Origin: CSP1-5 sp964348275
GTDB lineage: Bacteria; Methylomirabilota; Methylomirabilia; Methylomirabilales; CSP1-5
Length of the DNA: 64,000 nucleotides
Assembly (NCBI GenBank): GCA_964348275.1
Contig: CAYGBT010000006.1
Location: 1-64,000 of the forward strand
Direction of reading: 5' to 3'
Below the pieces are notes generated by a model that had not been told where the DNA came from, did no database searches, and worked only from the letters and a program-made list of their open reading frames with translations. The position numbers and the translations under genes were made by a program. Shown one piece after another: positions 8,335 through 17,331 of this stretch; position 1 is the stretch's first letter, and each line of letters opens with the position of its first letter.

Positions 8335-9105
8335 TTGGCGAGAGATGGTGAAAATCGACCATCATTAGAGAATCTTCTGGAAAGCCAGGATCTGGGTCTG
8401 GAGGTTCTCCACCCGGGCGGATTGGACATCACGAGAGAGCTCGCGGAACGATGCCATATTGAGAAGGACGCGAGAGTGCTTGACGTTGCTTCAGGAACGG
8501 GAGAGAGTGCGTGCTATCTGGCAGAGCACGTCAGTTGTCAAGTTGTTGGCGTCGATACCTCCGATTATTTGATCCACAGGGCGACGCATAAGGCCAGGGA
8601 AAGACATCTCAATGTGGAATTCATAAAGGGCGATGCGCACCGTCTACCCTTTGCCGATAATACGTTTGATGTGGTTTTTTCAGAGTGTACTATTTGTCTA
8701 CTGGACAAGGAGAGCGCTATTCGCGAAATGGTACGTGTTGCAAAACCAGGTGGGCATGTGGGCATTCACGACGTGTGCTGGAAGGAAAGCACTCCAGAGC
8801 ATTTCAAACAAAGACTTGCCGAGCGAGAAGGTGAGAGGCCTGAAACCCTGAGGGGATGGAAGAGTTTCTTTGAAAAGGCAGGACTTACAAATGTGGAGAT
8901 TGTCGATAAGTCGTACCTCGTCTCCCTATGGGTTCAAAATATCAAGAAGCGGCTGGGAGTGATCGGCCAGTTCAATATCTTTTTTAAAGTCATCACAAAG
9001 TGGGGGATAAAGGGTTACAGAACTGTGAGGGAGTCAGTGGAGTTTTTTCAGAGTGAGCATACGGGCTACGGGATTACTGTCGGGAGAAAGCAGGGTCAGG
9101 CCTAG
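8335..9105 (+). CDS. Class I SAM-dependent methyltransferase
   Basis: A 256-residue methyltransferase of the Methyltransf_11/UbiE-like type. Motif I is VLDVASGTGESACYLAE (about residues 49-65), with the acidic motif II VVGVDTSDYLI, motif III FIKGDAHRLPFADNTFDVV and post-motif MVRVAKPGGHVGIHDV. The C-terminal third is helical and probably forms the substrate cap; the methyl acceptor cannot be predicted. The likely start is TTG 8335, 8 bases after GGGAG; there is no good ATG nearby. Composition is somewhat more AT-rich than the following gene. An aldo/keto reductase follows 38 bases later and may be co-transcribed. Confidence 0.85.
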   Translation: MARDGENRPSLENLLESQDLGLEVLHPGGLDITRELAERCHIEKDARVLDVASGTGESACYLAEHVSCQVVGVDTSDYLIHRATHKARERHLNVEFIKGDAHRLPFADNTFDVVFSECTICLLDKESAIREMVRVAKPGGHVGIHDVCWKESTPEHFKQRLAEREGERPETLRGWKSFFEKAGLTNVEIVDKSYLVSLWVQNIKKRLGVIGQFNIFFKVITKWGIKGYRTVRESVEFFQSEHTGYGITVGRKQGQA

Positions 9106-9143
9106 GGGGCACCTTCGAGAAAGTACGCCAAGGGGGAGGCACA

Positions 9144-10130
9144 ATGAAGCATCGGCAGCTAGGGAAAAGTGGAGTCACCGTGTCGGCTTTGGGGCTAGGC
9201 TGCATGAGCATGTCCGAGTTCTATGGTCCACGCGACGAAAAGGAATCAATCGCGACCATCCACCGGGCCCTCGACCTCGGGGTGAATTTCCTCGACACGG
9301 CCGACATCTACGGGGTCGGCCACAATGAAGAACTCGTCGGGAAGGCGATCCGGGATCGCCGTGAGAAAGTGGTCCTGGCGACCAAGTTCGCCGTGGTCCG
9401 CGGATCGGACGGTAGCTGGCTCGGCGTGAGTGGAAAACCCGAATATGTCCGGTCCGCGTGCGAGGCCAGCCTTCGCCGTCTCGGCGTGGATGTGATCGAC
9501 CTCTATTACCAGCACCGTGTAGATGCTACCACGCCCATCGAGGAGACCGTGAGGGCGATGGCCGACCTGGTGGGGCAGGGCAAGGTGCGGTTTCTCGGAC
9601 TGTCGGAGGCGGCAGCCCAGACGATCCGCCGGGCCCACGTCGTTCACCCCATCGCAGCGCTGCAGACCGAGTATTCGCTTTGGACCCGCGATGTGGAGGA
9701 CGAGATCCTGCCGACCTGCCGCGAACTGGGCATCGGTTTCGTGGCCTACAGCCCCCTCGGGCGCGGTGCTCTCACCGGTAAGATCAAGAAAGTGACGGAC
9801 CTGGCAGAGAACGACTGGCGGCGACAGGCACCGCGCTTCCTGGGGGAGAACTTTACGCGGAACCTCGAGCTGGTGCAACGGATCGAGTCGATCGCGGCAG
9901 AAAAGGGCTGTCACCCGTCGCAGCTTGCCCTGGCCTGGGTGGTCGCCCAGGGCGACGACATCGTTCCAATTCCAGGCACCAAGCGGCGGGCTTACCTTGA
10001 GGAGAACCTGGGGGCGCTGGAGGTGGAGCTCACGGCGGATGACCTGGGGCGTCTGAACGCCGCGGCGCCTCTGGGAGTTACGCAGGGGACGCGCTATCCG
10101 GAAGAGGGCATGCGGACCGTCAACCTGTAG
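9144..10130 (+). CDS. Aldo/keto reductase
   Basis: A 328-residue NADPH-dependent (beta/alpha)8 oxidoreductase. The catalytic tetrad is visible: Asp in FLDTADIYG, Tyr in DIYG, Lys in VLATKF and His in DLYYQHRVD. The C-terminal cofactor motif is PIPGTKRRAYLEENLGAL. The RQLGKSGVTVSALGLGCMSMS opening and EFYGPRDEKES are typical of the AKR12/13-type reductases related to YajO/PLR1. It reduces an aldehyde or ketone of unknown identity. The ATG at 9144 is preceded by AGGGGGAGG. Confidence 0.93.
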   Translation: MKHRQLGKSGVTVSALGLGCMSMSEFYGPRDEKESIATIHRALDLGVNFLDTADIYGVGHNEELVGKAIRDRREKVVLATKFAVVRGSDGSWLGVSGKPEYVRSACEASLRRLGVDVIDLYYQHRVDATTPIEETVRAMADLVGQGKVRFLGLSEAAAQTIRRAHVVHPIAALQTEYSLWTRDVEDEILPTCRELGIGFVAYSPLGRGALTGKIKKVTDLAENDWRRQAPRFLGENFTRNLELVQRIESIAAEKGCHPSQLALAWVVAQGDDIVPIPGTKRRAYLEENLGALEVELTADDLGRLNAAAPLGVTQGTRYPEEGMRTVNL

Positions 10131-10230
10131 GAGAAAAAGCAAAGAGGAAATTGCAGCGGGGGGTAGTGCTATACTAGCGATGGATGAATGCGCGAAGGTC
10201 AGTGGGCTGAGCGGCGAGAGGGCACAAGCT

Positions 10231-11469
10231 ATGCGGCGAGGCAAGATGGTGTCTGAAACAGTCGAAGTCAGTGGACACATTATCGATTCGCTGATCCTGC
10301 CGAAGATTCTCGATCAGATCATTGATCTCGATGGGACCTTCGAGATCCTCGAGATTGCCGTCGGCAAACGCAAGACTGATCCTTCGACTGCACGCTTGAA
10401 GGTCAGTGCAGCCTCCGAGCAAAAGCTTCAAGCTATCCTGAAACACCTGGCCAGATTGGGAGCCACGCCCGTGGGCCTGCAAGAGGTCCAGCTGGTCCCG
10501 GCGCGTCAGAATGGGATCTTCCCCTCGGATTTCTACTCCACGACGAATCTCCCCACCCTTGTGCGGTATCAGGGACGCTGGCGGCCGGTGAAAAACATGG
10601 AAATGGACTGCGGTATTGTGATTAATCCCGGGAGCGCTCGCGCCTCCTGTATGCCAATACCGCATGTCAAAAAAGGGGATCTTGTGGTCTGTGGTACATC
10701 CGGAGTTCGCGTCACCCCGCTCGAGCGATCAAGGCAGAAGGATGTCTTCCAGTTCATGGGAAGCGCCGTTTCCTCAGAGAAGCCGAAGGCCCTCCTCATC
10801 GAAGGCGTGGCCAAGGCGATGCGTATCACAAAGCGTGCGGGGAGGAAGATCCTCGTCGTCGGGGGCCCAGCCATCGTGCATACCGGAGGTGGACGGTACC
10901 TCGAGCGGCTTATCCAGGCCGAGTATGTCGATGTGTTGTTCAGCGGAAACGGCCTCGCGGTCCACGATATCGAGTTGGCGCTTTTTGGCACCTCGCTCGG
11001 TGTCTCGCTCGATCGAAAGGTGGCGACAAGGGACACCCATGACCATCACATGCGCGCGATCAACACAATTCGCACCTGCGGAGGCATCCGTCAGGCGGTG
11101 CGCCAAGGCGTTCTGAAGCGGGGCATCATGCAGGCGTGCATCACGCACCGCGTCCCGTACGTGTTGGCCGGGTCCATCAGAGACGATGGCCCGCTCCCGG
11201 ATGTGATCACGGATGTTTTGAAAGCCCAGGACGAAATGCGGGAGCACCTGAAAGGGGTGGACCTCGCCCTTATGATCGGCTCGACCCTGCATGCGATCGC
11301 TACAGGGAACCTCCTTCCGGCTACAGTCAAAACTATCTGCGTGGATATCAATCCGGCCGTCGTGACCAAGCTCGCTGATCGGGGAACCTTTCAGGGGATT
11401 GGTATCGTTTCGGATGCGGCTTCTTTCCTGCGGGAACTCTGTCACGCCCTCAACCTCTCCGCACGGTAA
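10231..11469 (+). CDS. LOR/SDH-domain ornithine cyclodeaminase-like protein (TIGR00300 family)
   Basis: A 412-residue member of the TIGR00300/LOR-SDH family. It has an N-terminal domain with SGHIIDSLILPKILDQI and a C-terminal NAD-binding domain with ILVVGGPAIVHTGGGRYLE, FSGNGLAVHDIE and CVDINPAVVTKL. Archaeal members (MMP1218 type) and the C-terminal domain of cyanobacterial AgrE/ArgZ are known to convert ornithine to proline. The next gene encodes the matching arginine dihydrolase, 7 bases downstream, and PutA lies convergently beyond it, which supports that role. Start: ATG 10231 has GAGAGGG 9 bases upstream; ATG 10246 and 10180 are alternatives. A promoter-like TATACT lies at 10170. Confidence 0.85.
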   Translation: MRRGKMVSETVEVSGHIIDSLILPKILDQIIDLDGTFEILEIAVGKRKTDPSTARLKVSAASEQKLQAILKHLARLGATPVGLQEVQLVPARQNGIFPSDFYSTTNLPTLVRYQGRWRPVKNMEMDCGIVINPGSARASCMPIPHVKKGDLVVCGTSGVRVTPLERSRQKDVFQFMGSAVSSEKPKALLIEGVAKAMRITKRAGRKILVVGGPAIVHTGGGRYLERLIQAEYVDVLFSGNGLAVHDIELALFGTSLGVSLDRKVATRDTHDHHMRAINTIRTCGGIRQAVRQGVLKRGIMQACITHRVPYVLAGSIRDDGPLPDVITDVLKAQDEMREHLKGVDLALMIGSTLHAIATGNLLPATVKTICVDINPAVVTKLADRGTFQGIGIVSDAASFLRELCHALNLSAR

Positions 11470-11476
11470 GCATCCC

Positions 11477-12289
11477 ATGTCTCGTCCAACAGAAACGTTC
11501 CTCATGTGCCGCCCCAGCTACTACACGATCGCGTACGAGATCAATCCGTGGATGCGAATTACTAGACAAGTGGTCCAGGCAGTCGCTGCTCGACAGTGGC
11601 AAGCCCTGTATCACCTTTTGACCCGGACGCTCGACGTGCACGTCCGTTTACTTCGGCCGGTCAAGGCGTTACCCGATCTGGTCTTCACGGCGAATGCAGG
11701 GCTGCCGACAGAACGTACGTTTATTCGCACGAATTTCCGTCATCCTGAACGCCGAGGCGAAGAGGCAATTTTCCAGCGCTACTTTCGGAAACGAGGCTAT
11801 CGCGTGGTGACGCTGCCGCGAGAGTTCAACTTTGAAGGCGAAGGCGATGCGTTATGGATGGGCGAGACGTTGTTCCTTGGCTTTCGGTTTCGCTCTGATG
11901 CCATCGTGCATACACACCTGGCGAAGATCCTGGATCGTCAGATCCTGCCCCTCGAGCTCGTCGACAAGCGTTTTTATCATCTCGATACATGCTTCTGTCC
12001 GCTCGACGCCACGTCGGCGCTGTGGTATCCCGGGGCGTTTGACCGCTACGGCCGCAAGGTGATCACAACGCATGTCCAGGATCCCGTGCCCGTGTCCAAG
12101 GCCGATGCGCTGAAATTTTGCTGCAACGCCATTGTGATCGATCGCAAGGTGATCCTGCAGGTCGGTGTGTCAAAGTCATTGCGGAAGGAGCTCGAGCGGC
12201 GGGGCTTTGAGTTCTACGAGCTTGATCTGTCCGAGTTCCTCAAGGCAGGAGGGGGTGCGAAGTGCCTGGTTCTTCGGATGAGTCAATAG
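11477..12289 (+). CDS. ArgZ-like arginine dihydrolase (guanidino-group modifying enzyme)
   Basis: A 270-residue member of the amidinotransferase/dihydrolase fold. Fold residues visible are DLVFTANAGL, the acidic FNFEGEGDALW, the His in FYHLDTCFCPLD, the CCNAIVIDRK block and the catalytic Cys in AGGGAKCLVL near the C-terminus. This set matches the arginine dihydrolase domain (ArgZ/AgrE) that turns arginine into ornithine, CO2 and two ammonia, rather than a one-step arginine deiminase; the reaction is inferred from the neighbour. In cyanobacteria the two activities are fused in one polypeptide; here they are separate genes in reverse order. Start MSRPTETF at 11477, since the upstream frame overlaps the previous gene. 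Confidence 0.82.
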   Translation: MSRPTETFLMCRPSYYTIAYEINPWMRITRQVVQAVAARQWQALYHLLTRTLDVHVRLLRPVKALPDLVFTANAGLPTERTFIRTNFRHPERRGEEAIFQRYFRKRGYRVVTLPREFNFEGEGDALWMGETLFLGFRFRSDAIVHTHLAKILDRQILPLELVDKRFYHLDTCFCPLDATSALWYPGAFDRYGRKVITTHVQDPVPVSKADALKFCCNAIVIDRKVILQVGVSKSLRKELERRGFEFYELDLSEFLKAGGGAKCLVLRMSQ

Positions 12290-12297
12290 ATTTGGGG

Positions 12298-15294
12298 CTA
12301 TGAAGCATCTGGCTGGGGAGGCGCGAAGCCGCGCCGAAGGGTATTTTCCGTTATGGTCCGGGGCTCCATGAACTGGAGGAGATAGTCGGGACCGCCAGCT
12401 TTCGAGCCGATTCCCGACATCCGAAAGCCTCCGAAGGGCTGGCGACCGACTAGGGCTCCGGTGATCTTTCTGTTGATGTAGAGGTTCCCCACGCGAAAAC
12501 CTTCCTTGGCCCGCTGGATGTGGGCGGGGCTTCGCGAGTAGAGGCCTCCCGTCAAGGCGTACTCGGTCTTGTTGGCGATCTCTAGGGCCTCTTCAAAATC
12601 GTTGGCACGGATCACCGCCAAGACAGGACCAAAGATCTCTTCCTGGGCAATGGATGCCGAAGGGGCGACATCGGCAAAGACCGTCGGTCCAACGAAATAG
12701 CCAGCTGTGAGGGGGGGGACGTTCGCCTCCAACACGAGCTTCGCCTCCCCACGGCCCGCTTGAATATACGAGAGAACTTTTCGGTATGCCTCTTCGTCGA
12801 TCACGGGGCCGACGACGGTAGCAGGGTCCTCTGCGGTACCGACTTTAAGACTCCTGGCTGCTTCGATAAGGCGCTCTAACAGAGGCTCGTAGGCCGACCC
12901 CACTCCAATGGCCCGGGAGCAAGCAGAGCACTTCTGCCCGGCGTACCCAAAAGCTGAATCGACCAGGCCCCGGATCGCTTCGTCGAGATCGGCGTCTTCG
13001 TCCACGATGATGGCATTCTTCCCCCCCATTTCCGCGATGACCTTCTTCGGCCCCCGCTGCCCCAGGGTGGTCTTCGCCGCCGCCTCGTAAATCCACAGGC
13101 CCACCGCCTTCGAGCCTGTGAACGCCACGACGTCGACGTGGGGACTTGTCACCAGGTATGAGCCGACCTCTTCCCCGAGGCCGGGCAGATAATTCACCAC
13201 CCCTGGTGGAAAACCTGCCTCCTGAAGGATTCCCATGAGATGCGCCGCAACGACCGGTGCTTGCTCGGCCGGCTTCATAATGGCGGTATTGCCGGTGACC
13301 AGGGCGGCAGAGGTCATGCCTGTCAGGATGGCCAGGGGAAAGTTCCAGGGAGCGATCACGATGGCAATCCCCCGGGGCTGGTAAAGGTATTCATTGACCT
13401 CTCCCGGCGCCTCCCCCAATTGCACTACCTCGCCCAGCCGGTTCATCTCGCGCCCGTAATATTCGAGATAGTCGATGGCCTCCACGACCTCCGCATCGGC
13501 CTCTCGCCATGTCTTGCCGACTTCATATACCTCCCATGCCGCCAGCTCGGTCCGGCGCTCCCGCATGAGCCGCGCGGCGGCAAAGAGCAGCTCGGCGCGA
13601 TCTCTGGAGGGTGTAGACGACCACTGGGGAAAAGCCCTGCGGGCGGTCTCCAGGGCCTTCTCTGCAGTCTCGAGATCGGCGAGGCCCGAGCGGCCAACCA
13701 CCTCCTCAGGCGACGAGGGGTTACGCGAGGGCAGTTCTCGACTTGTCTGAATCTCTTCCCCTCCGATCACCAGCGGGTAGGAGCGGCCAAGTCGGCTTCG
13801 CACAGCCGCCAGAGCTTCCTGCATACGCTCGCGGGCCGCCTCTTGGGCGAAGTCCAGCTCCGGCTCATTGCGAAACGGTGGCGTCTCAGGGAAGGGATGC
13901 TCGGCAGGGCGGTCGTCTGGGACTGCAGGTCTCGGCGGCCTTAGCAACTCGTCCGGCGACCGGTGCTCAGTGAAGCTCAGCCTCAGGAACGACTCATTAG
14001 CGGTGTTCTCGAGCAAGCGCCTGACGAGGTATCCCATTCCCGGGATCAGCTCGCCGAAGGGGGTATAGACCCTTACTCGCTGCCCCATCTGCACGAGAGC
14101 CGCCTTCACCGGATCGCCCATCCCATAGAGCATCTGGAACTCCAGGGCCTTCTCGGGAACCCGGAGGCGTCGGGCAGATGCCAGGGTATAGGCGATGGAG
14201 CGGACGTTGTGGCTTCCGATGGCGGGACGCATCAGCTCCTGATGCTGCAGCATCACGAGAACAAGCCGCTCGAAGTTCGAGTCGGTCTCCCATTTCTCCT
14301 GAAAGACCGGCACCGGCCATCCGTGCTGTCTGGCGATGACGACCTCGTAGTCCCAATACGCACCCTTGACGAGGCGGAGCAGAATTGAGGCCCCTCGCCG
14401 CCGAACCCAATCGAGCAGATCGTGCAGATCCCGTTCGGCGTCCTTCAGGTAGGCCTGAAGTACGATGCCGACGTCTTCATAGGTGCGAAACTCCTTATCT
14501 TCCAGCAACTCTTTGAAGATGCGGAGGGTAAGGTCCTTCAGATGGTACTGCTCCAGATCGACGTGGATGAAAGCTCCTACCTCTTTTGCCTTGCGCAAGA
14601 TGGGCCTCAGGCGGGTTTTGATCAACTCGGCATTCCCCTCGGGGTCGACAGGGTCGAAGCGCGAGGAGAGAGAACTGAGTTTGAGGGAGAGATTCACGCG
14701 GGGCAGCTCCCCGCGGTGATCCCGGTCGATGAGATCGAGACGTTCCCACCGTCTAGCCTCCGGGGCTAACGCGTCAAGAAGATCCAGATACCTGCGGAGG
14801 TATGTCTCTGCTTCAACCTCGCTAACCGTTGCCTCACCGAGGAGGTCGAGGGCGACGGCCATCTTCTGTTGCCTGAGGCTCCGCGTGACCGCCAGGGCCT
14901 CCTTGAACGTGGCGCCCGCGATGAGGCGCCGGGCGAGACGCAGCACGTTCCGCCGAACTGTGAAGCCGAGCGTCCGTACCCCGAGCGAATTGGATCCGGC
15001 GAGCCGCAGGCCCCAGCTGATGGGGACCGGCAAGGCCTTCTGGTGGGGGAGGGTGTACTCCAGAAGATGCTTGGCCAACTGCTCGTCTGTCGTGAGCGTG
15101 GGGAGCACATCGATGAAGCGGAAGAGCCCGACCTTCAATGGTTCATCCCGCATGCACCACTCGAGGACTCGGGCGTCCCACCAATCCCGGGAAAATCTCC
15201 ATAAGGATTCCGCCTTGAGACGACCAAAAATTTGCCGGCCGATCTCCTGCGCGTCCTGTTCGACTTGGTCCAACAGCCGCTTTTTCATCGCCAT
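12298..15294 (-). CDS. putA: Bifunctional proline dehydrogenase / delta-1-pyrroline-5-carboxylate dehydrogenase
   Basis: A 998-residue protein. The N-terminal half is an FAD-dependent proline dehydrogenase barrel (about residues 110-460, with NLSLKLSSLSSRFDP, IHVDLEQY, RLVKGAYWDYE and RRLLENTANESFLR). The C-terminal half is an aldehyde dehydrogenase (about 510-985, with VIAPWNFPLAI, FTGSKAVG, the catalytic Glu in VIAEMGGKNA and the catalytic Cys in YAGQKCSACSRAIG). It lacks the N-terminal DNA-binding domain of enteric PutA, so it should be purely enzymatic, oxidising proline to glutamate. The start is set at MAMKKRLLDQ; the open frame continues 471 bases upstream through a hairpin repeat and is not credible. 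It is convergent with the ArgZ-like gene, 8 bases apart. Confidence 0.95.
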   Translation of the reverse strand: MAMKKRLLDQVEQDAQEIGRQIFGRLKAESLWRFSRDWWDARVLEWCMRDEPLKVGLFRFIDVLPTLTTDEQLAKHLLEYTLPHQKALPVPISWGLRLAGSNSLGVRTLGFTVRRNVLRLARRLIAGATFKEALAVTRSLRQQKMAVALDLLGEATVSEVEAETYLRRYLDLLDALAPEARRWERLDLIDRDHRGELPRVNLSLKLSSLSSRFDPVDPEGNAELIKTRLRPILRKAKEVGAFIHVDLEQYHLKDLTLRIFKELLEDKEFRTYEDVGIVLQAYLKDAERDLHDLLDWVRRRGASILLRLVKGAYWDYEVVIARQHGWPVPVFQEKWETDSNFERLVLVMLQHQELMRPAIGSHNVRSIAYTLASARRLRVPEKALEFQMLYGMGDPVKAALVQMGQRVRVYTPFGELIPGMGYLVRRLLENTANESFLRLSFTEHRSPDELLRPPRPAVPDDRPAEHPFPETPPFRNEPELDFAQEAARERMQEALAAVRSRLGRSYPLVIGGEEIQTSRELPSRNPSSPEEVVGRSGLADLETAEKALETARRAFPQWSSTPSRDRAELLFAAARLMRERRTELAAWEVYEVGKTWREADAEVVEAIDYLEYYGREMNRLGEVVQLGEAPGEVNEYLYQPRGIAIVIAPWNFPLAILTGMTSAALVTGNTAIMKPAEQAPVVAAHLMGILQEAGFPPGVVNYLPGLGEEVGSYLVTSPHVDVVAFTGSKAVGLWIYEAAAKTTLGQRGPKKVIAEMGGKNAIIVDEDADLDEAIRGLVDSAFGYAGQKCSACSRAIGVGSAYEPLLERLIEAARSLKVGTAEDPATVVGPVIDEEAYRKVLSYIQAGRGEAKLVLEANVPPLTAGYFVGPTVFADVAPSASIAQEEIFGPVLAVIRANDFEEALEIANKTEYALTGGLYSRSPAHIQRAKEGFRVGNLYINRKITGALVGRQPFGGFRMSGIGSKAGGPDYLLQFMEPRTITENTLRRGFAPPQPDAS

Positions 15295-15388
15295 AGTTGT
15301 GTCTTTGCCAGGGATCTTTCGTGTAGCAATGCTGCCTGACAACAATTGTAGACGGAGGGGCTCCCTTCTGCAACGACGGTGAGAAAGG

Positions 15389-15465
15389 GGGGCAATCGCT
15401 AGCGCCCTAGCAATCGCGACGCCCTGTCGGGTATAGTATGGCCCGGCAGGGCGTTTCGCTTTTTG
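15389..15465 (+). repeat. Dispersed hairpin repeat (DHR) copy 7
   Basis: Near-perfect hairpin: CGCCCTGTCGGG (about 15419-15430), TATAGTATGG, CCCGGCAGGGCG, then TTTCGCTTTTTGG. It lies between divergent genes (putA on -, arsN2 on +), so it cannot be the terminator of an annotated + strand gene. Confidence 0.85.
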
Positions 15466-15544
15466 GCGCGAGCAGGGGAGTTGGACCGGGAGCTGACCGC
15501 GGTCGGGGAGGCCGGCTCCTGACCGTACGAGAGGACTAACCCAA

Positions 15545-15976
15545 ATGGAATTTGAGCGTGCACGCGAGAGCGACAAGACCCCAATAAGGCAGTTGCTCGC
15601 AGAGTGCGAGTTACCCAATGAGGACATCACACTGTCGCCCCCCCAACACTTCTTGGTTCTCCGAGACGGTGTCGAGCTGGCTGGCGTCATTGGGCTGGAA
15701 GTACTGGGTCGGTTTGCCTTGCTTCGTTCCTTAGCAGTTTCGTTACGGCATCGTGAGAAAGGCATTGCGATGCAGCTAACGAGGAAAGCCGAAGAATACG
15801 CGCGCTCCTACGAGGTTGAGACGTTATACTTGCTGACCACCACTGCTGAGGGGTTCTTTGCGAAGCGTGGCTACCACAGGGTAGACCGCAACTCCGTTCC
15901 ACCAGCCATACAAGAGACGGCTGAGTTTCGAAGTCTGTGTCCTTCCAGTGCCGTGTGTATGGTGAAGCATCTGTGA
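15545..15976 (+). CDS. arsN2: ArsN2-type GNAT N-acetyltransferase
   Basis: A 143-residue GNAT protein. The acetyl-CoA pyrophosphate loop is the LRHREKGIAMQL segment after LLRSLAVS, and the C-terminal half has the signature of the arsenic-linked ArsN2 group: TLYLLTTTAEGFFAKRGYHRV followed by SLCPSSAVCMVKHL. ArsN2 proteins occur in ars operons and are thought to acetylate arsenic compounds; ArsN1 relatives acetylate organoarsenicals. No other ars gene is visible here, so its role is uncertain. Start ATG 15545; a hairpin repeat sits 80 bases upstream. Confidence 0.85.
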   Translation: MEFERARESDKTPIRQLLAECELPNEDITLSPPQHFLVLRDGVELAGVIGLEVLGRFALLRSLAVSLRHREKGIAMQLTRKAEEYARSYEVETLYLLTTTAEGFFAKRGYHRVDRNSVPPAIQETAEFRSLCPSSAVCMVKHL

Positions 15977-15995
15977 AAGGATACAGGCCACAGTC

Positions 15996-16074
15996 TCCGC
16001 CCGGCCCCCCTCCGGCATAAGCTTTGCAGCGCCTTCTCGAGAGAAGAACCGCTCGGGAGGGCGTTTCTCTTTGG
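15996..16074 (+). repeat. Dispersed hairpin repeat (DHR) copy 8
   Basis: GGCCCCCCTCCGGCATAAGC, arm GCGCCTTCTCGAG, irregular middle, arm CTCGGGAGGGCG, tail TTTCTCTTTGG. It starts 20 bases after the arsN2 stop and ends 40 bases before the RseP-like gene. Confidence 0.75.
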
Positions 16075-16113
16075 TGAGGAAGCGGACGTTCGGAGGCAGC
16101 CCAGGCAGGTGAC

Positions 16114-17331
16114 ATGGCGATACTCACGATCATCTCTTTTGTCCTGATCGGTGGACTCCTCATTTTCATTCACCGGGGCGGCCATTTTGTGGTTCGGCGG
16201 GCTATCTACGGCGCGGAACAGCCCGTGGATCCTGCTCTCTCGGTTGACCGTAGATCGGTCTGTGCCCGGATCGCCATTGTGCTGGCCGGGCCTGCGGCCA
16301 ACTTCTTGCTTGCCGTGCTCCTCTTTTGGGGAGTCCTTGCCCTCGTGGGCCGTCCGGGCTTTCTGCCAACGGTCGGTAAGCCGGAACCAGGATCGGCGGC
16401 TGCTATCTCGGGGCTTCAGGCAGGAGACCGGATCGTGACGGTCGTGGGGAGGCCCGTTCGCACGTGGGGAGATGTGGATGCGGCAATCCAGGCAACGAAG
16501 GGGAAACCGGTAAGTTTCAAAATCGAGCGCGACGAGGGACGCTGGGAGGTCACGATTACCCCGCGACTGAAGATCTTCACCGATGGGTTCGGCGTCAAGC
16601 AGTACGTGTGGACGATCGGGGTCGGACCGTTTGTCTCAACGACCGTGGGCAATGTGCTGGAGGGATTTCCGGCGGGTGACGCGGGCATCAGGGTCGGGGA
16701 CCGCATTGTCGCCGTCAACGGAGCACCGATCGAGACCTGGGAGGAGTTGACCGAACGAATTCACCCTCGGGCTGGACAGAGGGTACGGCTGAGGGTCGAG
16801 CGGGATGGGAAGCGCTTCGACGTGACTTTAGAGCCAAAGGCATCCGCCCGGCAGGAGATCCGGGGCCGGACCGTAACGAGGGGTGTTATCGGGGCCACGC
16901 CCAAACAAGGCGTCGCGTACCGCCGGTTAGCTCCAGTCACCGCTCTGGTCGAAGCAGCGCGACGCACCTCTGCTCAGATTACCCTTATCTTTCAGTCGGT
17001 TTGGCACACTGTGGCCGCGGTCGTTTCCGGTCAGTCGAAGGACGATCCGATCCTCTTGGCACAGTTGGCCGACGAGCAGCACCGGCGGGGATTCGTCGAC
17101 CAGATCATCTTTACCGCGATCCTCTCCATCAACCTCGGGGTGCTCAATCTGCTCCCCCTTCCGTTCCTGGACGGCGAACGTCTTTGTTTTCTCCTGGTCG
17201 AGCTCGTTCAACGCAGGCCGGTGAGTCTGGGACTGCGGCGATTCGTCCAATGGGCGGTAGTCCTGTTGCTGGTCGTGTTGTTGGTGCAGTCCTTCGCTCA
17301 CAACATCCTTCAAATCTTTAAGAAACTATAA
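16114..17331 (+). CDS. RseP-like site-2 protease homologue with degenerate active site
   Basis: A 405-residue, four-helix, two-PDZ protein of the RseP/RasP (M50B) family. Visible parts are TM1 (1-19), a hydrophobic helix at about 56-80 (IVLAGPAANFLLAVLLF), PDZ1 (about 88-150, SGLQAGDRIVTV), PDZ2 (about 180-250, AGIRVGDRIVAVNG), then TM helices with NLLPLPFLDGERL and a last helix at 380-395. The zinc motif HExxH of active enzymes reads HRGGH here (residues 20-24): the catalytic Glu is Arg. The stretch between it and TM2 is also unlike the family. The third metal ligand (LDG) is kept. It is therefore probably a pseudoprotease, perhaps acting through its PDZ domains. The frame is uninterrupted. 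Confidence 0.88.
   Translation: MAILTIISFVLIGGLLIFIHRGGHFVVRRAIYGAEQPVDPALSVDRRSVCARIAIVLAGPAANFLLAVLLFWGVLALVGRPGFLPTVGKPEPGSAAAISGLQAGDRIVTVVGRPVRTWGDVDAAIQATKGKPVSFKIERDEGRWEVTITPRLKIFTDGFGVKQYVWTIGVGPFVSTTVGNVLEGFPAGDAGIRVGDRIVAVNGAPIETWEELTERIHPRAGQRVRLRVERDGKRFDVTLEPKASARQEIRGRTVTRGVIGATPKQGVAYRRLAPVTALVEAARRTSAQITLIFQSVWHTVAAVVSGQSKDDPILLAQLADEQHRRGFVDQIIFTAILSINLGVLNLLPLPFLDGERLCFLLVELVQRRPVSLGLRRFVQWAVVLLLVVLLVQSFAHNILQIFKKL

Noticed and set aside
9246..10280. 344-codon open frame on the minus strand
   Set aside because: It is the shadow of the aldo/keto reductase, whose family motifs are unambiguous; the shadow has no motif or ribosome site.
15295..15765. N-terminal extension of the PutA frame
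   Set aside because: It runs through a hairpin repeat and antisense to arsN2, has no family similarity, and MAMKKRLLDQ is a natural start.
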